A DNA stretch of 64,000 bases from positions 186,001 through 250,000 of the forward strand of contig NZ_JBMNPX010000002.1 of NCBI RefSeq assembly GCF_050943825.1, in the 5' to 3' direction. The translations under genes were made by a program, and so were the position numbers. The notes beneath the pieces are model-generated. The model saw only the letters and a list, made by a program, of their open reading frames with translations, did no database searches and was not told the DNA's origin. This document shows positions 41,712 through 51,448 of this stretch, one piece after another; positions within the stretch are counted from its first letter, which is position 1, and the number at the start of each line of letters is the position of its first letter. This DNA comes from Pseudoflavonifractor sp050943825. GTDB taxonomy: Bacteria > Bacillota > Clostridia > Oscillospirales > Oscillospiraceae.

Positions 41712-43475
41712 TCAGCGGTTGGCCTTGTCCACGGTGTCCAGGGCCTCGTCCACCAGCTTGTCGTACTCGGCGAACTTCTCCAGCTGGTCGTTGGCGACCT
41801 CGTACTTGATCTTGGTCAGGGTCTCAAAGATGCCGGTGGCCTTGAGCTGAGAGAGAGGAATGGAGCGGGTGAGAAGGGCCTTGGCGCCCTCGTAGAGGCG
41901 CAGGATGACCTGCATCATCTTCAGCTGCTTCTCCAGGGGGACGTAGGTATCGATATCGTGGTAGGCGTTCTGCTGCAGGAAGCCCACGCGGATGAGACGG
42001 GCGGTCTCAATGACCAGCTTCTGGTCCTCGGGCAGGATGTCCGCGCCGATGAGCTTGACGATCTCCATCAGGGAGGCCTCCTCCTGGAGGAGGTTGGCCA
42101 CCTTGTTGCGGCAGGGCACGAAGTCGGGGCCCACGTTGGCGTCATACCAGGGCTTCAGGTCGGCGGCGTACTCGGAGTAGGAGGTCAGCCAGTTGATGGA
42201 GGGGAAGTGACGGGCATAGGCCAGCGCGCGGTCCAGGCCCCAGAAGGTACGGACATAACGCTTGGTGTTCTGGGTGACGGGCTCGGAGAAGTCGCCGCCC
42301 TGGGGGGAGACGGCGCCGATGACGGTGACGCTGCCCTCCTTGCCCTCCAGGGTCTTCACGTAGCCGGCGCGCTCGTAGAACTCGGCCAGACGGGAGGCCA
42401 GGTAGGCGGGGAAGCCCTCCTCAGCGGGCATCTCCTCCAGACGGCCGGAGATCTCACGCAGAGCCTCGGCCCAGCGGGAGGTGGAGTCGGCCATCAGGGC
42501 CACGTGGTAGCCCATATCGCGGTAGTACTCGGCGATGGTCATGCCGGTGTAGACGGAGGCCTCACGGGCGGCCACGGGCATGTTGGAGGTGTTGGCAATC
42601 AGGATGGTGCGGTTCATCAGAGGCTGGTGGCTCTTGGGGTCCAGCAGCTCGGAGAACTCCTCCAGGGCCTGGGTCATCTCGTTGCCGCGCTCGCCGCAGC
42701 CCAGGTAGACGATGATGTCGGCGTCAGACCACTTGGCCAGCTGGTGCTGGGTCATGGTCTTGCCGGCGCCGAAGGGGCCGGGGATGGCGGCGGCGCCGCC
42801 CTTGCCGATGGGGAAGAGGGTATCGATAATGCGCTGGCCGGTGATGAGGGGCCGGGAGATGGGCAGACGCTCGGCCATGGGCCGGGGGGTGCGGATGCGG
42901 CAGTCCTGGGCCAGGCAGAGCTTGTGCACACGGCCGTACAGGTCGGTGACCTCCACCAGAACCTCATTGACGTTGTAGCTGCCGCTGGGGAGGGCGCGGG
43001 TGACCTTGCCGTCCACGCCGGCGGGAGCCAGGCAGCGGTGCTTGATGAGGGAGGTCTCCTGGCAGAAGGCGTACTCGGTGCCGGGACGGATGGTGTCGCC
43101 CACCTTGACGGTGACGGTGGCGTCCCACAGCTTCTCCTCGTCCAGGGCGGAGATGTTGATGCCCCGGGTGATGAAGGGGCCGGCCTTGTCCTCGATGACG
43201 TTCAGGGGACGGGCGATGCCGTCGAAGATATTGCTCAGCAGGCCGGGGCCCAGCTTGACGGACATGGGCGCGCCGGTGGCGGTGACGGGCTGACCGGGGG
43301 CCAGACCGGCGGTATCCTCGTAGACCTGCACGGTGGTCACGCCGCCGCTCACGCCTACGACCTCGCCAATCAGACCCTCATTACCCACGTGCACCATGTC
43401 CATCATGGCCAGACCCTGGCCGCCGACGACGGTGACAACAGGGCCGTTGACGCCCTTGATAACGTATTGGCTCAT
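41712..43475 (-). CDS. ntpA: V/A-type ATPase catalytic subunit A
   Basis: 587 residues, the ATP-hydrolysing or -synthesising subunit. The Walker A loop GPFGAGKT, the catalytic-Glu region CGERGNEM and the A-subunit-specific non-homologous insertion (about 115-190) are all present. 36 bases from subunit B. With no F-type ATPase genes here, this may be the cell's main rotary ATPase, but the rest of the genome is not visible. Confidence 0.97.
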   Translation of the reverse strand: MSQYVIKGVNGPVVTVVGGQGLAMMDMVHVGNEGLIGEVVGVSGGVTTVQVYEDTAGLAPGQPVTATGAPMSVKLGPGLLSNIFDGIARPLNVIEDKAGPFITRGINISALDEEKLWDATVTVKVGDTIRPGTEYAFCQETSLIKHRCLAPAGVDGKVTRALPSGSYNVNEVLVEVTDLYGRVHKLCLAQDCRIRTPRPMAERLPISRPLITGQRIIDTLFPIGKGGAAAIPGPFGAGKTMTQHQLAKWSDADIIVYLGCGERGNEMTQALEEFSELLDPKSHQPLMNRTILIANTSNMPVAAREASVYTGMTIAEYYRDMGYHVALMADSTSRWAEALREISGRLEEMPAEEGFPAYLASRLAEFYERAGYVKTLEGKEGSVTVIGAVSPQGGDFSEPVTQNTKRYVRTFWGLDRALAYARHFPSINWLTSYSEYAADLKPWYDANVGPDFVPCRNKVANLLQEEASLMEIVKLIGADILPEDQKLVIETARLIRVGFLQQNAYHDIDTYVPLEKQLKMMQVILRLYEGAKALLTRSIPLSQLKATGIFETLTKIKYEVANDQLEKFAEYDKLVDEALDTVDKANR

Positions 43476-43523
43476 AGTATCATCCTCACAACAAACAGGT
43501 AATCAGGGACCGGGGACGCGGTC

Positions 43524-44150
43524 TTACTCCACGGTCTCGGTCAGATCGTCGGACAGGGACAGGCCGAAGATCTCGGCAAAATGTCCGTTCAGCTCCTCCA
43601 TGGCGGTGCCGAAGGTGGCGTCCACCCGGCGGCCCAGGGAGGGGGAGGAGGCAGTCAGGCCGCCCATGAGAATCCGGTTGTCGGCCTTGAACTCCACCTT
43701 CACGCCGTCCAGGGCGGCGGCGATGGCGTCGGACTGGTCCATGTCCTCGGGGCGCAGGCAGATGACAATGTCACCGGCGCCCTTGAGGGTGTCCACCGTC
43801 TGACGGGCCACCTCGGTCAGCCGCTTGCGGTACTCGGGGGTGGCGCTGTACGCGACGATGCGGTCCCGCACCGCCTCAAAGACCTCCCGGGCAATCTCCT
43901 CACGGCGGAGATAGAGGGCCTTCTTGTTGTCCAGCATGTGACGGGAGACCTTGCGGCCCTCCTCGCTGCGGATGCGGGACACCTCGGTGCGGATGTAGTG
44001 ATAGGTCTCCGCCAGAATCTTGTCCTCGGCGGCGGAGTAGGAAGCGTCATGCTGGGCCTTGACCTCACCGAGGACACGGTCGGTCTCCGCGGTGGCCTCG
44101 GCCAGAAGGGTGGACGTAAAGTGGTCCAGCTTTTTGTTAAATTCAGGCAT
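43524..44150 (-). CDS. ntpE: V/A-type ATPase subunit E
   Basis: 208 residues, peripheral-stalk subunit. A long charged N-terminal coiled coil (5-90) pairs with the G/H subunit; the C-terminal half (105-190) is the globular domain that grips the head. AAAGGAGG lies 10 bases before the ATG. Confidence 0.9.
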   Translation of the reverse strand: MPEFNKKLDHFTSTLLAEATAETDRVLGEVKAQHDASYSAAEDKILAETYHYIRTEVSRIRSEEGRKVSRHMLDNKKALYLRREEIAREVFEAVRDRIVAYSATPEYRKRLTEVARQTVDTLKGAGDIVICLRPEDMDQSDAIAAALDGVKVEFKADNRILMGGLTASSPSLGRRVDATFGTAMEELNGHFAEIFGLSLSDDLTETVE

Positions 44151-44190
44151 GAAGAGAAAACCTCCTTTGGTTAAAAGAGGAGGACACAGG

Positions 44191-44499
44191 TCAAAGTTTG
44201 ACCCCGATGGCCTCGCGGATATAACGGGTGATGGAGTCGGAGGAACGGCCGGTGCTGTGCCGGTCCGGGATTTCCACCACCAGAGGAATATGGCAGCTCA
44301 TTTTGAGGGGCTCCAGCAGGTCGGAGCACTTGGCCGCCAGATTCTCCGTCACCAGGAGGACGGCGATCTCCGGGTCGGCCGCCGCGGTCTGAATGGCCTT
44401 GCGGGCCTCGGGGATCTCGCGGACCACCACGCCCTCGATACCCGCCAGACGCAGGCCCACCTGGGTATCGGTGCTGTCAGTGATAACAAAATACTTCAT
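44191..44499 (-). CDS. ntpF: V/A-type ATPase subunit F
   Basis: 102 residues, a small Rossmann-like subunit at the tip of the central shaft. MKYFVITDSTDTQVGLRLAG and 'PLVVEIPDRHS' are typical. The start is ATG 44499 with GGAGG five bases upstream; the longer frame begins with an ATG that is part of that ribosome site. Confidence 0.92.
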   Translation of the reverse strand: MKYFVITDSTDTQVGLRLAGIEGVVVREIPEARKAIQTAAADPEIAVLLVTENLAAKCSDLLEPLKMSCHIPLVVEIPDRHSTGRSSDSITRYIREAIGVKL

Positions 44500-44511
44500 A
44501 CAGACCTCCAT

Positions 44512-44699
44512 GCGCCTTTCGGCGCGCAGTCAGGAAATAAAACCTCCGGCGGATGGAGGACCCCGCCGCCGCCCGCCGGGGAGGCGGACAGCGGCGGAAG
44601 CCGGGGCAGGGTGACTGTGCCGGCTCCCGCGCGGGGGGAGGATTTGGCCGGCACCGCCCATTGGGACGGGCCGGCCGGGGTGAACAGTCGCCTGTCGTA
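44512..44699 (-). other. GC-rich intercistronic spacer between ATPase subunits K and F
   Basis: 188 bases with no gene, unlike the short gaps elsewhere in this operon. It holds CCTCC/GGAGG (44542-44558) and several overlapping GCCGCC/GGCGGC stems. It may stabilise or partially terminate the upstream part, which carries the c-ring subunit needed in many copies. Confidence 0.5.
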
Positions 44700-45131
44700 T
44701 TAGGTGAACAGGAGGAGCAGGGCCACAATCAGGCCGTACAGGGCCACGCCTTCGGCCAGACCGACGAAGATCAGGGCCTTACCAAAGGCCTTGTCGTTCT
44801 CGGAGATGGCGCCCAGAGCGGCGGAAGCGGAGGAAGCCACGGCGATACCGCCGCCGATGCCGGACAGGCCCACGGCCAGAGCGGCGCCGATGTACTTCAG
44901 ACCCATCATGATGCCGTTGGCGGAGGCGGTAGCGGCCTCAACGGACACGTCGGCAGCGCCGGCGGCACCGCCGATGCCCACCACGGTGCACAGCACCAGG
45001 CAGCCGAAGAAGGAGCAGACATTGGCCATCAGAGCGTTCTTGGCCCGCTTGCCGGTGTACTTGCGGATGCCAATGAGGAACAGGGGGCAGAAAACGGCAA
45101 AGGTAGCCAGAAGAAGAACCAGGTATTTCAT
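44700..45131 (-). CDS. ntpK: V/A-type ATPase membrane rotor subunit K
   Basis: 143 residues, four membrane helices (about 1-20, 35-55, 75-108, 115-142). The ion-carrying Glu is in the last helix (VGLAEGVALYG). The first two helices hold no carboxylate, so each protomer should carry one ion site. The Gln and the Ser/Thr after the Glu that coordinate Na+ in known sodium ATPases are not evident, which favours protons; this is inference. Confidence 0.92.
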   Translation of the reverse strand: MKYLVLLLATFAVFCPLFLIGIRKYTGKRAKNALMANVCSFFGCLVLCTVVGIGGAAGAADVSVEAATASANGIMMGLKYIGAALAVGLSGIGGGIAVASSASAALGAISENDKAFGKALIFVGLAEGVALYGLIVALLLLFT

Positions 45132-45218
45132 TGTTATAGACCTCCTAAAATCACTTGGAACCTATATTCAGCCCATTGGGCGGAATAAAAGATGCTGATT
45201 GTCCCGTCCGGACGGCGC

Positions 45219-47177
45219 TCAGGCCGCGCTGCGGGACGTGTAGTCGATGATCTTGGGCTGATAAGCCACGCCGCCGTCGTCATAGAAGCGGCCGAAGAGC
45301 TCATAGAACTCAAGACGGAGCACCTGGATGCCAACCAGCAGGCCCTCAAAGCCCATGACGAACAGGTTGCCCAGGATCATGACGATGATGCCGCCTGGAC
45401 TTGCCAGGCCGCCGGCCATGTTGGCCAGCATCTGAACCACCAGCATCAGGCCCACGTGGGTGATGGCGTAGGCGCCCACACGCATGAAGGACAGGGTGTT
45501 GGTGAGGAAGGACAGGCAGGTTTCAAACAGCTCGAAGAAACCGGTGACGATGAGGCCGCCGATCTGGATTTCCTTCCACTCGGGGTTGCCCTCCAGCATG
45601 AGGGAGAGGGGCTCCTTGAAGAGGATGACCACCAGAGGCAGCACGATGACGGGAAGGATATAGGCGGGCACGAACAGGTTCACGCCGAAAATCAGGGTGG
45701 ACACAGCCGCGCCGATAAGGCCCAGGTAGAACACCATGCCGGCCACGCCGTTGGGCCCGAAGAGAATCTTTTCGAAATTGTGCTGACGGATGCCGTTGAT
45801 GATGTTGAGCACCATGACAAAGGCCAGCATAATCACGCCCAGCACAATGGACATGACCAGCAGCAGAAGAACGTTGCTGACCTCGCCCATGCCGGAGAGC
45901 ACGCTCTCCTCCATGATCTTGAAGCCGGGCAGGATTTCCTCCAGGCCGAACACGCTGCCGTAGATACAGCCGAACACCGCGCCGGACAGGCCGCAGCAGG
46001 TGATGATGTTGCCCAGCCACATCTTCTTCCACTTGGACAGCACAATGCCCACCAGCGCCAGGCACAGGCCCTGGCCCAGGTCACCGAACATGATGCCGAA
46101 GAACAGGCAGTAGGTGATGGCCATGAAGATGGAGGGGTCGATCTCGTTGTAGGCGGGCAGGCCGTACATCTCCAGGAAGGGCTGGAAGGCCCGGCCCAGG
46201 AAGGAGTTTTTCAGCTTGGTGGGGGGCGTCAGGTCGGAGATATCCCCCGCATTGTCCACCACGCAGGAGAGCCGGTCAAACTTGCTCAGCTTGGCCTGAA
46301 TCTCCGCGATTTTGTCGCTGGGCACCCAGCCCATGAGGTAGAAAGTCTCACGGGAATGGGCCGCGAAGCGGCGCATATCGTAGGAGTCGTTCATGTAGCG
46401 CAGGTAGCAGTAGTCGGCCAGCAGCCGGTCGTGCTCGGCGGGCTTGAGGCCGAAGATATCCTGCCTGGCCTGCTCGGCGGCCTTTTCAGCGGCCTCCGCC
46501 TCGGCGGTCAGCTCGATGATGGCCTGGTCGGCAGAGCCGTGGGCGTGGGTATCGATGTGCAGCCGGACAAAGTGGAGAGAGTTGAAGAGGGTGTCCACCT
46601 TCTCGTGGGCCGCCTTGGTGGTGAAGTACACGCCGTAGACCAGCTTGGGCTCAATGCTGGTGGGGAAGAAGAGGATGGTGTCATCCTCGTTGAGCGCCTG
46701 CTGGAAGCTGTCGTAGGTCTCCCGGGGCATGTAGCCGAACCGGAACCGGGAGAAGTCCAGGTTCCACAGGTCCTCAAGGTTGGCGGCAACGCCCTTGAGC
46801 TTGTCCAGCTGGAGCACCAGGTTGCGGCAGTTTTTGGCCTCCTGCAGCAGGTCCTCCCGCTTCTGGGTCAGGTCGTTGACCCGCTTCTCCAGAGTGTCGA
46901 AGTAGTCGGCAAAGGTGGCGGGGTCGTCCCCAAGAGCGGACTCGAAGGGCTCGTACTCCAGGGGGATACCGGCCTCGTCCGCCACCTGCTCGGCCCGGCG
47001 GAGAAGGGCGGTATAGGGGTTGTTCATCTCAAAGGGACGCAGCCCTTTGACGTCCTTCATTGTCTGAAGGGTGTTTTCCGGGTGGAACTCCTGGTTGATG
47101 ACGCACTCACGCACCACTGTGTCAAACTGATCCAGGGGTCCCGCAATGGTGAGTAACTTCATCGGGATGACTGACAA
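45219..47177 (-). CDS. ntpI: V/A-type ATPase subunit I
   Basis: 652 residues, the stator that forms the ion channel beside the rotor. The N-terminal 330 residues are soluble and coiled; seven or so membrane helices follow (from about 350), including GIMFGDLGQGL and FMRVGAYAITHVGL, where the essential Arg (FMRVGAYA) lies. The start is TTG 47177, nine bases behind GGGAG, giving MSVIPMKLLTI as in homologues; the ATG five codons later has no ribosome site. Confidence 0.94.
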   Translation of the reverse strand: MSVIPMKLLTIAGPLDQFDTVVRECVINQEFHPENTLQTMKDVKGLRPFEMNNPYTALLRRAEQVADEAGIPLEYEPFESALGDDPATFADYFDTLEKRVNDLTQKREDLLQEAKNCRNLVLQLDKLKGVAANLEDLWNLDFSRFRFGYMPRETYDSFQQALNEDDTILFFPTSIEPKLVYGVYFTTKAAHEKVDTLFNSLHFVRLHIDTHAHGSADQAIIELTAEAEAAEKAAEQARQDIFGLKPAEHDRLLADYCYLRYMNDSYDMRRFAAHSRETFYLMGWVPSDKIAEIQAKLSKFDRLSCVVDNAGDISDLTPPTKLKNSFLGRAFQPFLEMYGLPAYNEIDPSIFMAITYCLFFGIMFGDLGQGLCLALVGIVLSKWKKMWLGNIITCCGLSGAVFGCIYGSVFGLEEILPGFKIMEESVLSGMGEVSNVLLLLVMSIVLGVIMLAFVMVLNIINGIRQHNFEKILFGPNGVAGMVFYLGLIGAAVSTLIFGVNLFVPAYILPVIVLPLVVILFKEPLSLMLEGNPEWKEIQIGGLIVTGFFELFETCLSFLTNTLSFMRVGAYAITHVGLMLVVQMLANMAGGLASPGGIIVMILGNLFVMGFEGLLVGIQVLRLEFYELFGRFYDDGGVAYQPKIIDYTSRSAA

Positions 47178-47216
47178 TCAGACCATCTCCCTTTTCTTTC
47201 AATCTTCACGGGTGGT

Positions 47217-48272
47217 TTATTCGCCCACCAGACGGGCGAAGGACTCGTCGTAATGGGCGCCGTATTTGACCGATTCGATGACGTTCACCAGAGCCTTCAG
47301 CTCGGTGGACTTCACATTCAGATAGGAAACGGCGGTGTAGATGGAGGGCGGTCCGGAGACCAGCTGCCGCTTGTTGAAGGTATAGAAGGAACGGCGGTAG
47401 CAATCCTCCACACCGGCTACGTCCAGAGAGGTAAAGCGTCCGGCGTAGGGGGTGTCCTGAAGAACGGCGAATACCTGTGAGACGTCGGAGGCGTCGCACA
47501 TGGCCTTGATTTTCTCCGGCCTGAGCTTGTAGTTGATGGGGAAGAGGGCGGAGTAATACTGGTCGTCGCCGGGGAAGTAGGTCTTCAGGCGGAGAATATG
47601 GATAATGTTGAGCAGGTCCACCCGTTCACCCATACCTTTGAGCAGCACCGACTTGGTCTCGCCGGTGTAGGACTTGTAGATGATGCGGTAGATGTGGGAG
47701 AAGTAGGTGGAACGGAGGAGGGCCTCCGTTGTGGTGTAATCAGGCAGGGTGTCCGGATTGTCGGGCCGGATGTGGAGCAGGGGCTCGTAGTAGATGCTGT
47801 CCTGCACCGCGGCGAGCAGTCCGTTGTAATCCTTGCAGGCGGCGAGCGCCTTCTGATTCACCTTGAAGGACAGGTTGGGCAGGTTGAGAACACCCTCCCG
47901 GACCCGTCCGTGGGACTTGAGGCGGCGCAGCGTGCCAAGAATGGCCAGCAGCTCCGCCTGCCGCAGGGGAAAGGCCACCAGATTTTTGTCAGGCCGGGGG
48001 ATGAAGTGGTTGAGTCCCTCATACTCCCGCCAGACCTGGAGGCGAAGGGCATCCTCCAGCTCCATGCGGCCCACATAACCGGAGGAATTCATGGCGGACA
48101 GAGCGGCGGACACCGCGGCAGACCAGCCGGGCTGGGTGCGCAGATAGTCCAGGATGCTCTGCTCGTTGGGCAGGCCCGCCATGTGCTCAAAGTCAGAAAA
48201 ACGAAGGCGCTTGCCGTACAGGGCCTTTACCTTTGCGGCAAGGGCACCGTATCGCATATAGCTGTCGATCAT
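47217..48272 (-). CDS. ntpC: V/A-type ATPase subunit C
   Basis: 351 residues, an all-helical funnel-shaped adaptor that links the central shaft to the K ring. Pattern 'YMRYGALAAKVKALYGKRL' at the N-terminus and repeated helical modules match the family. AAAGGAGTG precedes the ATG. It lies between subunits G/H and I. Confidence 0.92.
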   Translation of the reverse strand: MIDSYMRYGALAAKVKALYGKRLRFSDFEHMAGLPNEQSILDYLRTQPGWSAAVSAALSAMNSSGYVGRMELEDALRLQVWREYEGLNHFIPRPDKNLVAFPLRQAELLAILGTLRRLKSHGRVREGVLNLPNLSFKVNQKALAACKDYNGLLAAVQDSIYYEPLLHIRPDNPDTLPDYTTTEALLRSTYFSHIYRIIYKSYTGETKSVLLKGMGERVDLLNIIHILRLKTYFPGDDQYYSALFPINYKLRPEKIKAMCDASDVSQVFAVLQDTPYAGRFTSLDVAGVEDCYRRSFYTFNKRQLVSGPPSIYTAVSYLNVKSTELKALVNVIESVKYGAHYDESFARLVGE

Positions 48273-48320
48273 GTCACGACCACTCCTTTCTGCGCCCGTA
48301 GGATAGGGGTGCGGGGCGCA

Positions 48321-48650
48321 TCAGGACCGGCCGCCCACAATTCTGAGGAAGAGCGTGTCCACCCACTGGTCTTTGTTCTGCTGATAGGCCCGCTCCACCT
48401 TGTCCATGGCGTCCTTGAGACGCTTGTCCAGCTTTGCGATGTCCTCTTCAGCACCCTTCCGCTCGGCCTTTTCCACCGTTTCAATCCGGTGCTTGGCACG
48501 GGCGAAATAGTCCTCACGCATATGGGCGATGTCCCGCTCCAGGTCGGCGTCCAGAGACTGCTGCTTCTCCTGTGCCTCACGGGCGATCTCCTGGGCGGTA
48601 TGCTCCGCGGCGATGATTCGGTTGACCAGATCAATGTATTCCGTTTCCAT
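48321..48650 (-). CDS. V/A-type ATPase subunit G/H
   Basis: 109 residues, almost entirely charged coiled coil (VNRIIAAEHTAQEIAREAQEK...), the peripheral-stalk partner of subunit E. First gene of the operon. GGAGGTG is about 12 bases before the ATG. Confidence 0.85.
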   Translation of the reverse strand: METEYIDLVNRIIAAEHTAQEIAREAQEKQQSLDADLERDIAHMREDYFARAKHRIETVEKAERKGAEEDIAKLDKRLKDAMDKVERAYQQNKDQWVDTLFLRIVGGRS

Positions 48651-49100
48651 ACTGTACTGTCACCTCCGGGTGCGCTTTCTGTCGGAAAAACAAAACGCGC
48701 AAATACTTAGCTATGCATCAATTACACCTCATCATAGCACTTTGGCACAGGAATTTCCACTGGAAAATAGACAAAATTTTGACCCTTCCGGGGGAGTCTC
48801 TTCTATCATTCGGCAGAGAAATTATGGCGGCGGGAGGGGTGAAAAAGAAATGGTTGGACAAGCTGGAAAATGTGTGAAACAGTCTTGACGGCACGGAGCA
48901 GCAGGCCTAAAATCAGGTCTGCCGGGAAAGCTGCGGAAGCATATATATTATAAGGTGCGGAAGAGGAAAGCGGAAAAGACCGCGGCTCCTCTTGCGGCTT
49001 TGCCCCGCAGGCATTATAATAGGAATATTAAGCGGAGAACAGCTCCGCGCCTGCCGCCGGCCGGCAGGCGAAACATGAACACCGACAGGAGGAGATCTGC
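48651..49100. other. Divergent intergenic region between the V-ATPase operon and the Lrp-type gene
   Basis: 450 bases without a gene. On the minus strand TGC-TATGAT (near 48736-48728) may be the extended -10 of the V-ATPase promoter. On the plus strand there is a good promoter at 48885-48913 and then a 180-base leader with a GAGGA...TCCTC stem near 48962-48995, GCGGAG/CTCCGC near 49033-49049 and GCCTGCCG/CGGCAGGC near 49051-49071. Possible attenuation; nothing recognised. Confidence 0.5.
48885..48913 (+). promoter_or_regulatory. Promoter of the Lrp-aminotransferase-ThrH-DUF1015 unit
   Basis: TTGACG (48885-48890), 17 bases, TAAAAT (48908-48913). Confidence 0.65.
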
Positions 49101-49580
49101 ATGACAAAGCTGCTCCAGCTCTTGGAGGAGGACTGCACCCTTACCCACGAGCAGCTGGCCGCGATGGCAAACATGACGGTGGAGGAAGTCAAAGCCGCCA
49201 TTAAGAAATATGAAGAGGACAAGGTCATTCTGGGCTACCAGGCCATTGTGGACTGGAACACCACCGACCGGGAGGACGTGACCGCACTGATTGAGGTGAA
49301 GGTCATTCCCCAGCGGGAGGAGGGCTTTGACCGCATTGCCGAGCGTATCTATCAGTATGAGGAGGTAGAGGCGCTGTACCTGATGAGCGGCGCCTTTGAC
49401 TTTACGGTCATTATCTCCGGTCACACCCTGCGGGAGGTGGCCTCCTTTGTCAGCGACCGGCTGGCCTCTCTGGAGGGCGTCACCAGCACGGCTACCCACT
49501 TCATTCTGAAAAAATACAAAGAAAAGCACCTGATCTTTGAGAAGCAGGCGCCGGGAGAAAGGGAGTTTATTTTCGTATGA
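49101..49580 (+). CDS. Lrp/AsnC family regulator
   Basis: 159 residues. The N-terminal helix-turn-helix (LLQLLEEDCTLTHEQLAAMANMTVEEVKAAIKKYE in pieces) is followed by an AsnC/RAM ligand domain (65-140) that typically binds amino acids and forms octamers. AGGAGG precedes the ATG. It overlaps the aminotransferase gene by ATGA, so it probably senses an amino acid handled by that operon. Confidence 0.9.
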   Translation: MTKLLQLLEEDCTLTHEQLAAMANMTVEEVKAAIKKYEEDKVILGYQAIVDWNTTDREDVTALIEVKVIPQREEGFDRIAERIYQYEEVEALYLMSGAFDFTVIISGHTLREVASFVSDRLASLEGVTSTATHFILKKYKEKHLIFEKQAPGEREFIFV

Positions 49581-50770
49581 ATTACGAGCAGATTATGTCC
49601 CAGCGGATTCAGGAGGTCCAGCCCTCCGGCATCCGCCGGTTCTTCGATATTCTGGAAGAGATGAAGGATGCCATCTCCCTGGGCGTGGGCGAGCCCGACT
49701 TCGTCACCCCCTGGCACATCCGGGACGCGGGCATCTACTCTCTGGAGAAAGGCCGCACCCGCTACACCTCCAACGCCGGCCTTGCCGAACTGCGGCGGGA
49801 GATTGCCTCCTATCTGGAGCGCCGCTTTAACCTGAAGTACGACTTTGCCAGCCAGATTGTGGTGACCGTGGGCGGCAGCGAGGGCATCGACCTGGCGCTG
49901 CGGTGCCTGATCAATCCGGGCGACGAGGTCATCATCCCCGTGCCCTCCTTTGTGTGCTACGGGCCCCTGACCTCCATGGCCGGCGGCACCCCCGTGCTGC
50001 TGGAGACCCGGGCGGAGGACGAGTTCCGCCTCACCCCCGAGCTGCTGAAGAAGGCCATCACCCCCAAGACCAAGGCCCTGGTGCTGCCCTTCCCCAACAA
50101 CCCCACCGGCGCGGTGATGGAGCGGTCCGACCTGGAGGCCATTGCCGAGGTGCTGCGGGGCACCGACATCATGGTCATCTCCGACGAGATCTACTCCGAG
50201 CTGACCTACGGCATGCACCACACCTCCATCGCCAACATTCCCGACATGTATGAGCGGACCATCGTCATCAACGGCTTCTCCAAGAGCCACGCCATGACCG
50301 GCTGGCGCATGGGCTACGTCTGCGGCCCCAAGGAGATCATCAAGCAGCTGCTCAAGCTGCACCAGTTCGGCATCATGTCCGCCCCCACCGTCAGCCAGTA
50401 CGCCGCCGTGGAGGCCATGCGCAACGGCGACCGGGACATTGAGCGCATGCGGGAGGAGTACGACGGCCGCCGCCGCTACCTGGTGGAGGGCCTGCGCCGC
50501 ATCGGCCTGCCCTGCTTTGAGCCCAAGGGCGCCTTCTACGTGTTCCCCGACATCCGTTCCACCGGCCTGAGCTCCGACGAGTTCTGTGAGCGGTTCCTGA
50601 TGGAGGAGAAGGTGGCCGTCATCTCGGGCACCGCCTTTGGCCCCGGCGGCGAGGGCTTCATCCGCTGCTGCTACGCCACCTCCATGAAGGACATCGCCGA
50701 GGCCCTGACCCGCATGGACAACTTCCTCACCAACCTGCGCAAGAAGCAGGCCCGCGCCGCCGGGAACTGA
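49577..50770 (+). CDS. PLP-dependent class I/II aminotransferase
   Basis: 397 residues. The PLP lysine is Lys236 in NGFSKSHAMTGWRMG; the SDEIYSELTY, PNNPTGAVM and FIRCCYATS segments bind PLP and substrate carboxylate. Aspartate/aromatic-type specificity is likely, but the amino acid is unknown. It is co-translated with the Lrp-type regulator and followed by a phosphoserine/homoserine-type phosphatase gene. Confidence 0.93.
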   Translation: MNYEQIMSQRIQEVQPSGIRRFFDILEEMKDAISLGVGEPDFVTPWHIRDAGIYSLEKGRTRYTSNAGLAELRREIASYLERRFNLKYDFASQIVVTVGGSEGIDLALRCLINPGDEVIIPVPSFVCYGPLTSMAGGTPVLLETRAEDEFRLTPELLKKAITPKTKALVLPFPNNPTGAVMERSDLEAIAEVLRGTDIMVISDEIYSELTYGMHHTSIANIPDMYERTIVINGFSKSHAMTGWRMGYVCGPKEIIKQLLKLHQFGIMSAPTVSQYAAVEAMRNGDRDIERMREEYDGRRRYLVEGLRRIGLPCFEPKGAFYVFPDIRSTGLSSDEFCERFLMEEKVAVISGTAFGPGGEGFIRCCYATSMKDIAEALTRMDNFLTNLRKKQARAAGN

Positions 50771-50808
50771 GCGCGGCATCTATCAACCCAGAGAAAGGGG
50801 ACGCAGAG

Positions 50809-51411
50809 ATGTACATTACCTGTCTGGATATGGAGGGTGTGCTGGTACCGGAGATCTGGATTGCCTTTGCCGAGGCCAGCGGCATCCCCGAGCTCAAGCG
50901 CACCACCCGGGACGAGCCCGACTACGACAAGCTGATGAACTGGCGTCTGGGCGTGCTGAAGGAGCACGGCCTGGGCCTGAAGGAGATTCAGGACACCATC
51001 GCCACCATCGACCCGCTGCCCGGAGCCAAGGAGTTTCTGGACGAGCTGCGCAACTTCACCCAGGTGATCATCCTCAGCGACACCTTTGAGCAGTTCGCCC
51101 AGCCCCTGATGAAGAAGCTGGGCTGGCCCACCCTGTTCTGCAACACCCTGGAGGTGGCCCCCGACGGCATGATCACCGGCTTCAAAATGCGCTGCCCCCA
51201 GTCCAAGCTGACCACCGTCAGGGCCCTCCAGTCCATCGGCTACGACACCATCGCCTCGGGCGACAGCTTCAACGACCTGGGCATGATCCAGGCCAGCAAG
51301 GCCGGGTTCCTGTTCCGCAGCACGGAGCAGATCAAGGCCGACTATCCCCAGATTCCCGCCTACGAGGAGTTTGGCGACCTGCTTGCAGCCATCCGCAGCG
51401 CCATGGACTGA
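50809..51411 (+). CDS. thrH: ThrH-type phosphoserine phosphatase / homoserine phosphotransferase
   Basis: 200 residues, HAD superfamily. The N-terminal CLDMEGVLVPEIWIAFAE is the ThrH signature, with nucleophile Asp7 and Glu9 in place of the more usual second Asp. ILSDTFEQF and GDSFNDLGM are HAD motifs II and IV. In Pseudomonas ThrH dephosphorylates phosphoserine and can move the phosphate to homoserine. GAAAGGGG precedes the ATG. Confidence 0.92.
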   Translation: MYITCLDMEGVLVPEIWIAFAEASGIPELKRTTRDEPDYDKLMNWRLGVLKEHGLGLKEIQDTIATIDPLPGAKEFLDELRNFTQVIILSDTFEQFAQPLMKKLGWPTLFCNTLEVAPDGMITGFKMRCPQSKLTTVRALQSIGYDTIASGDSFNDLGMIQASKAGFLFRSTEQIKADYPQIPAYEEFGDLLAAIRSAMD

Positions 51412-51448
51412 CCGGGGCCGGACCACCGGCGGAAAGTGAGTGAGAGAC

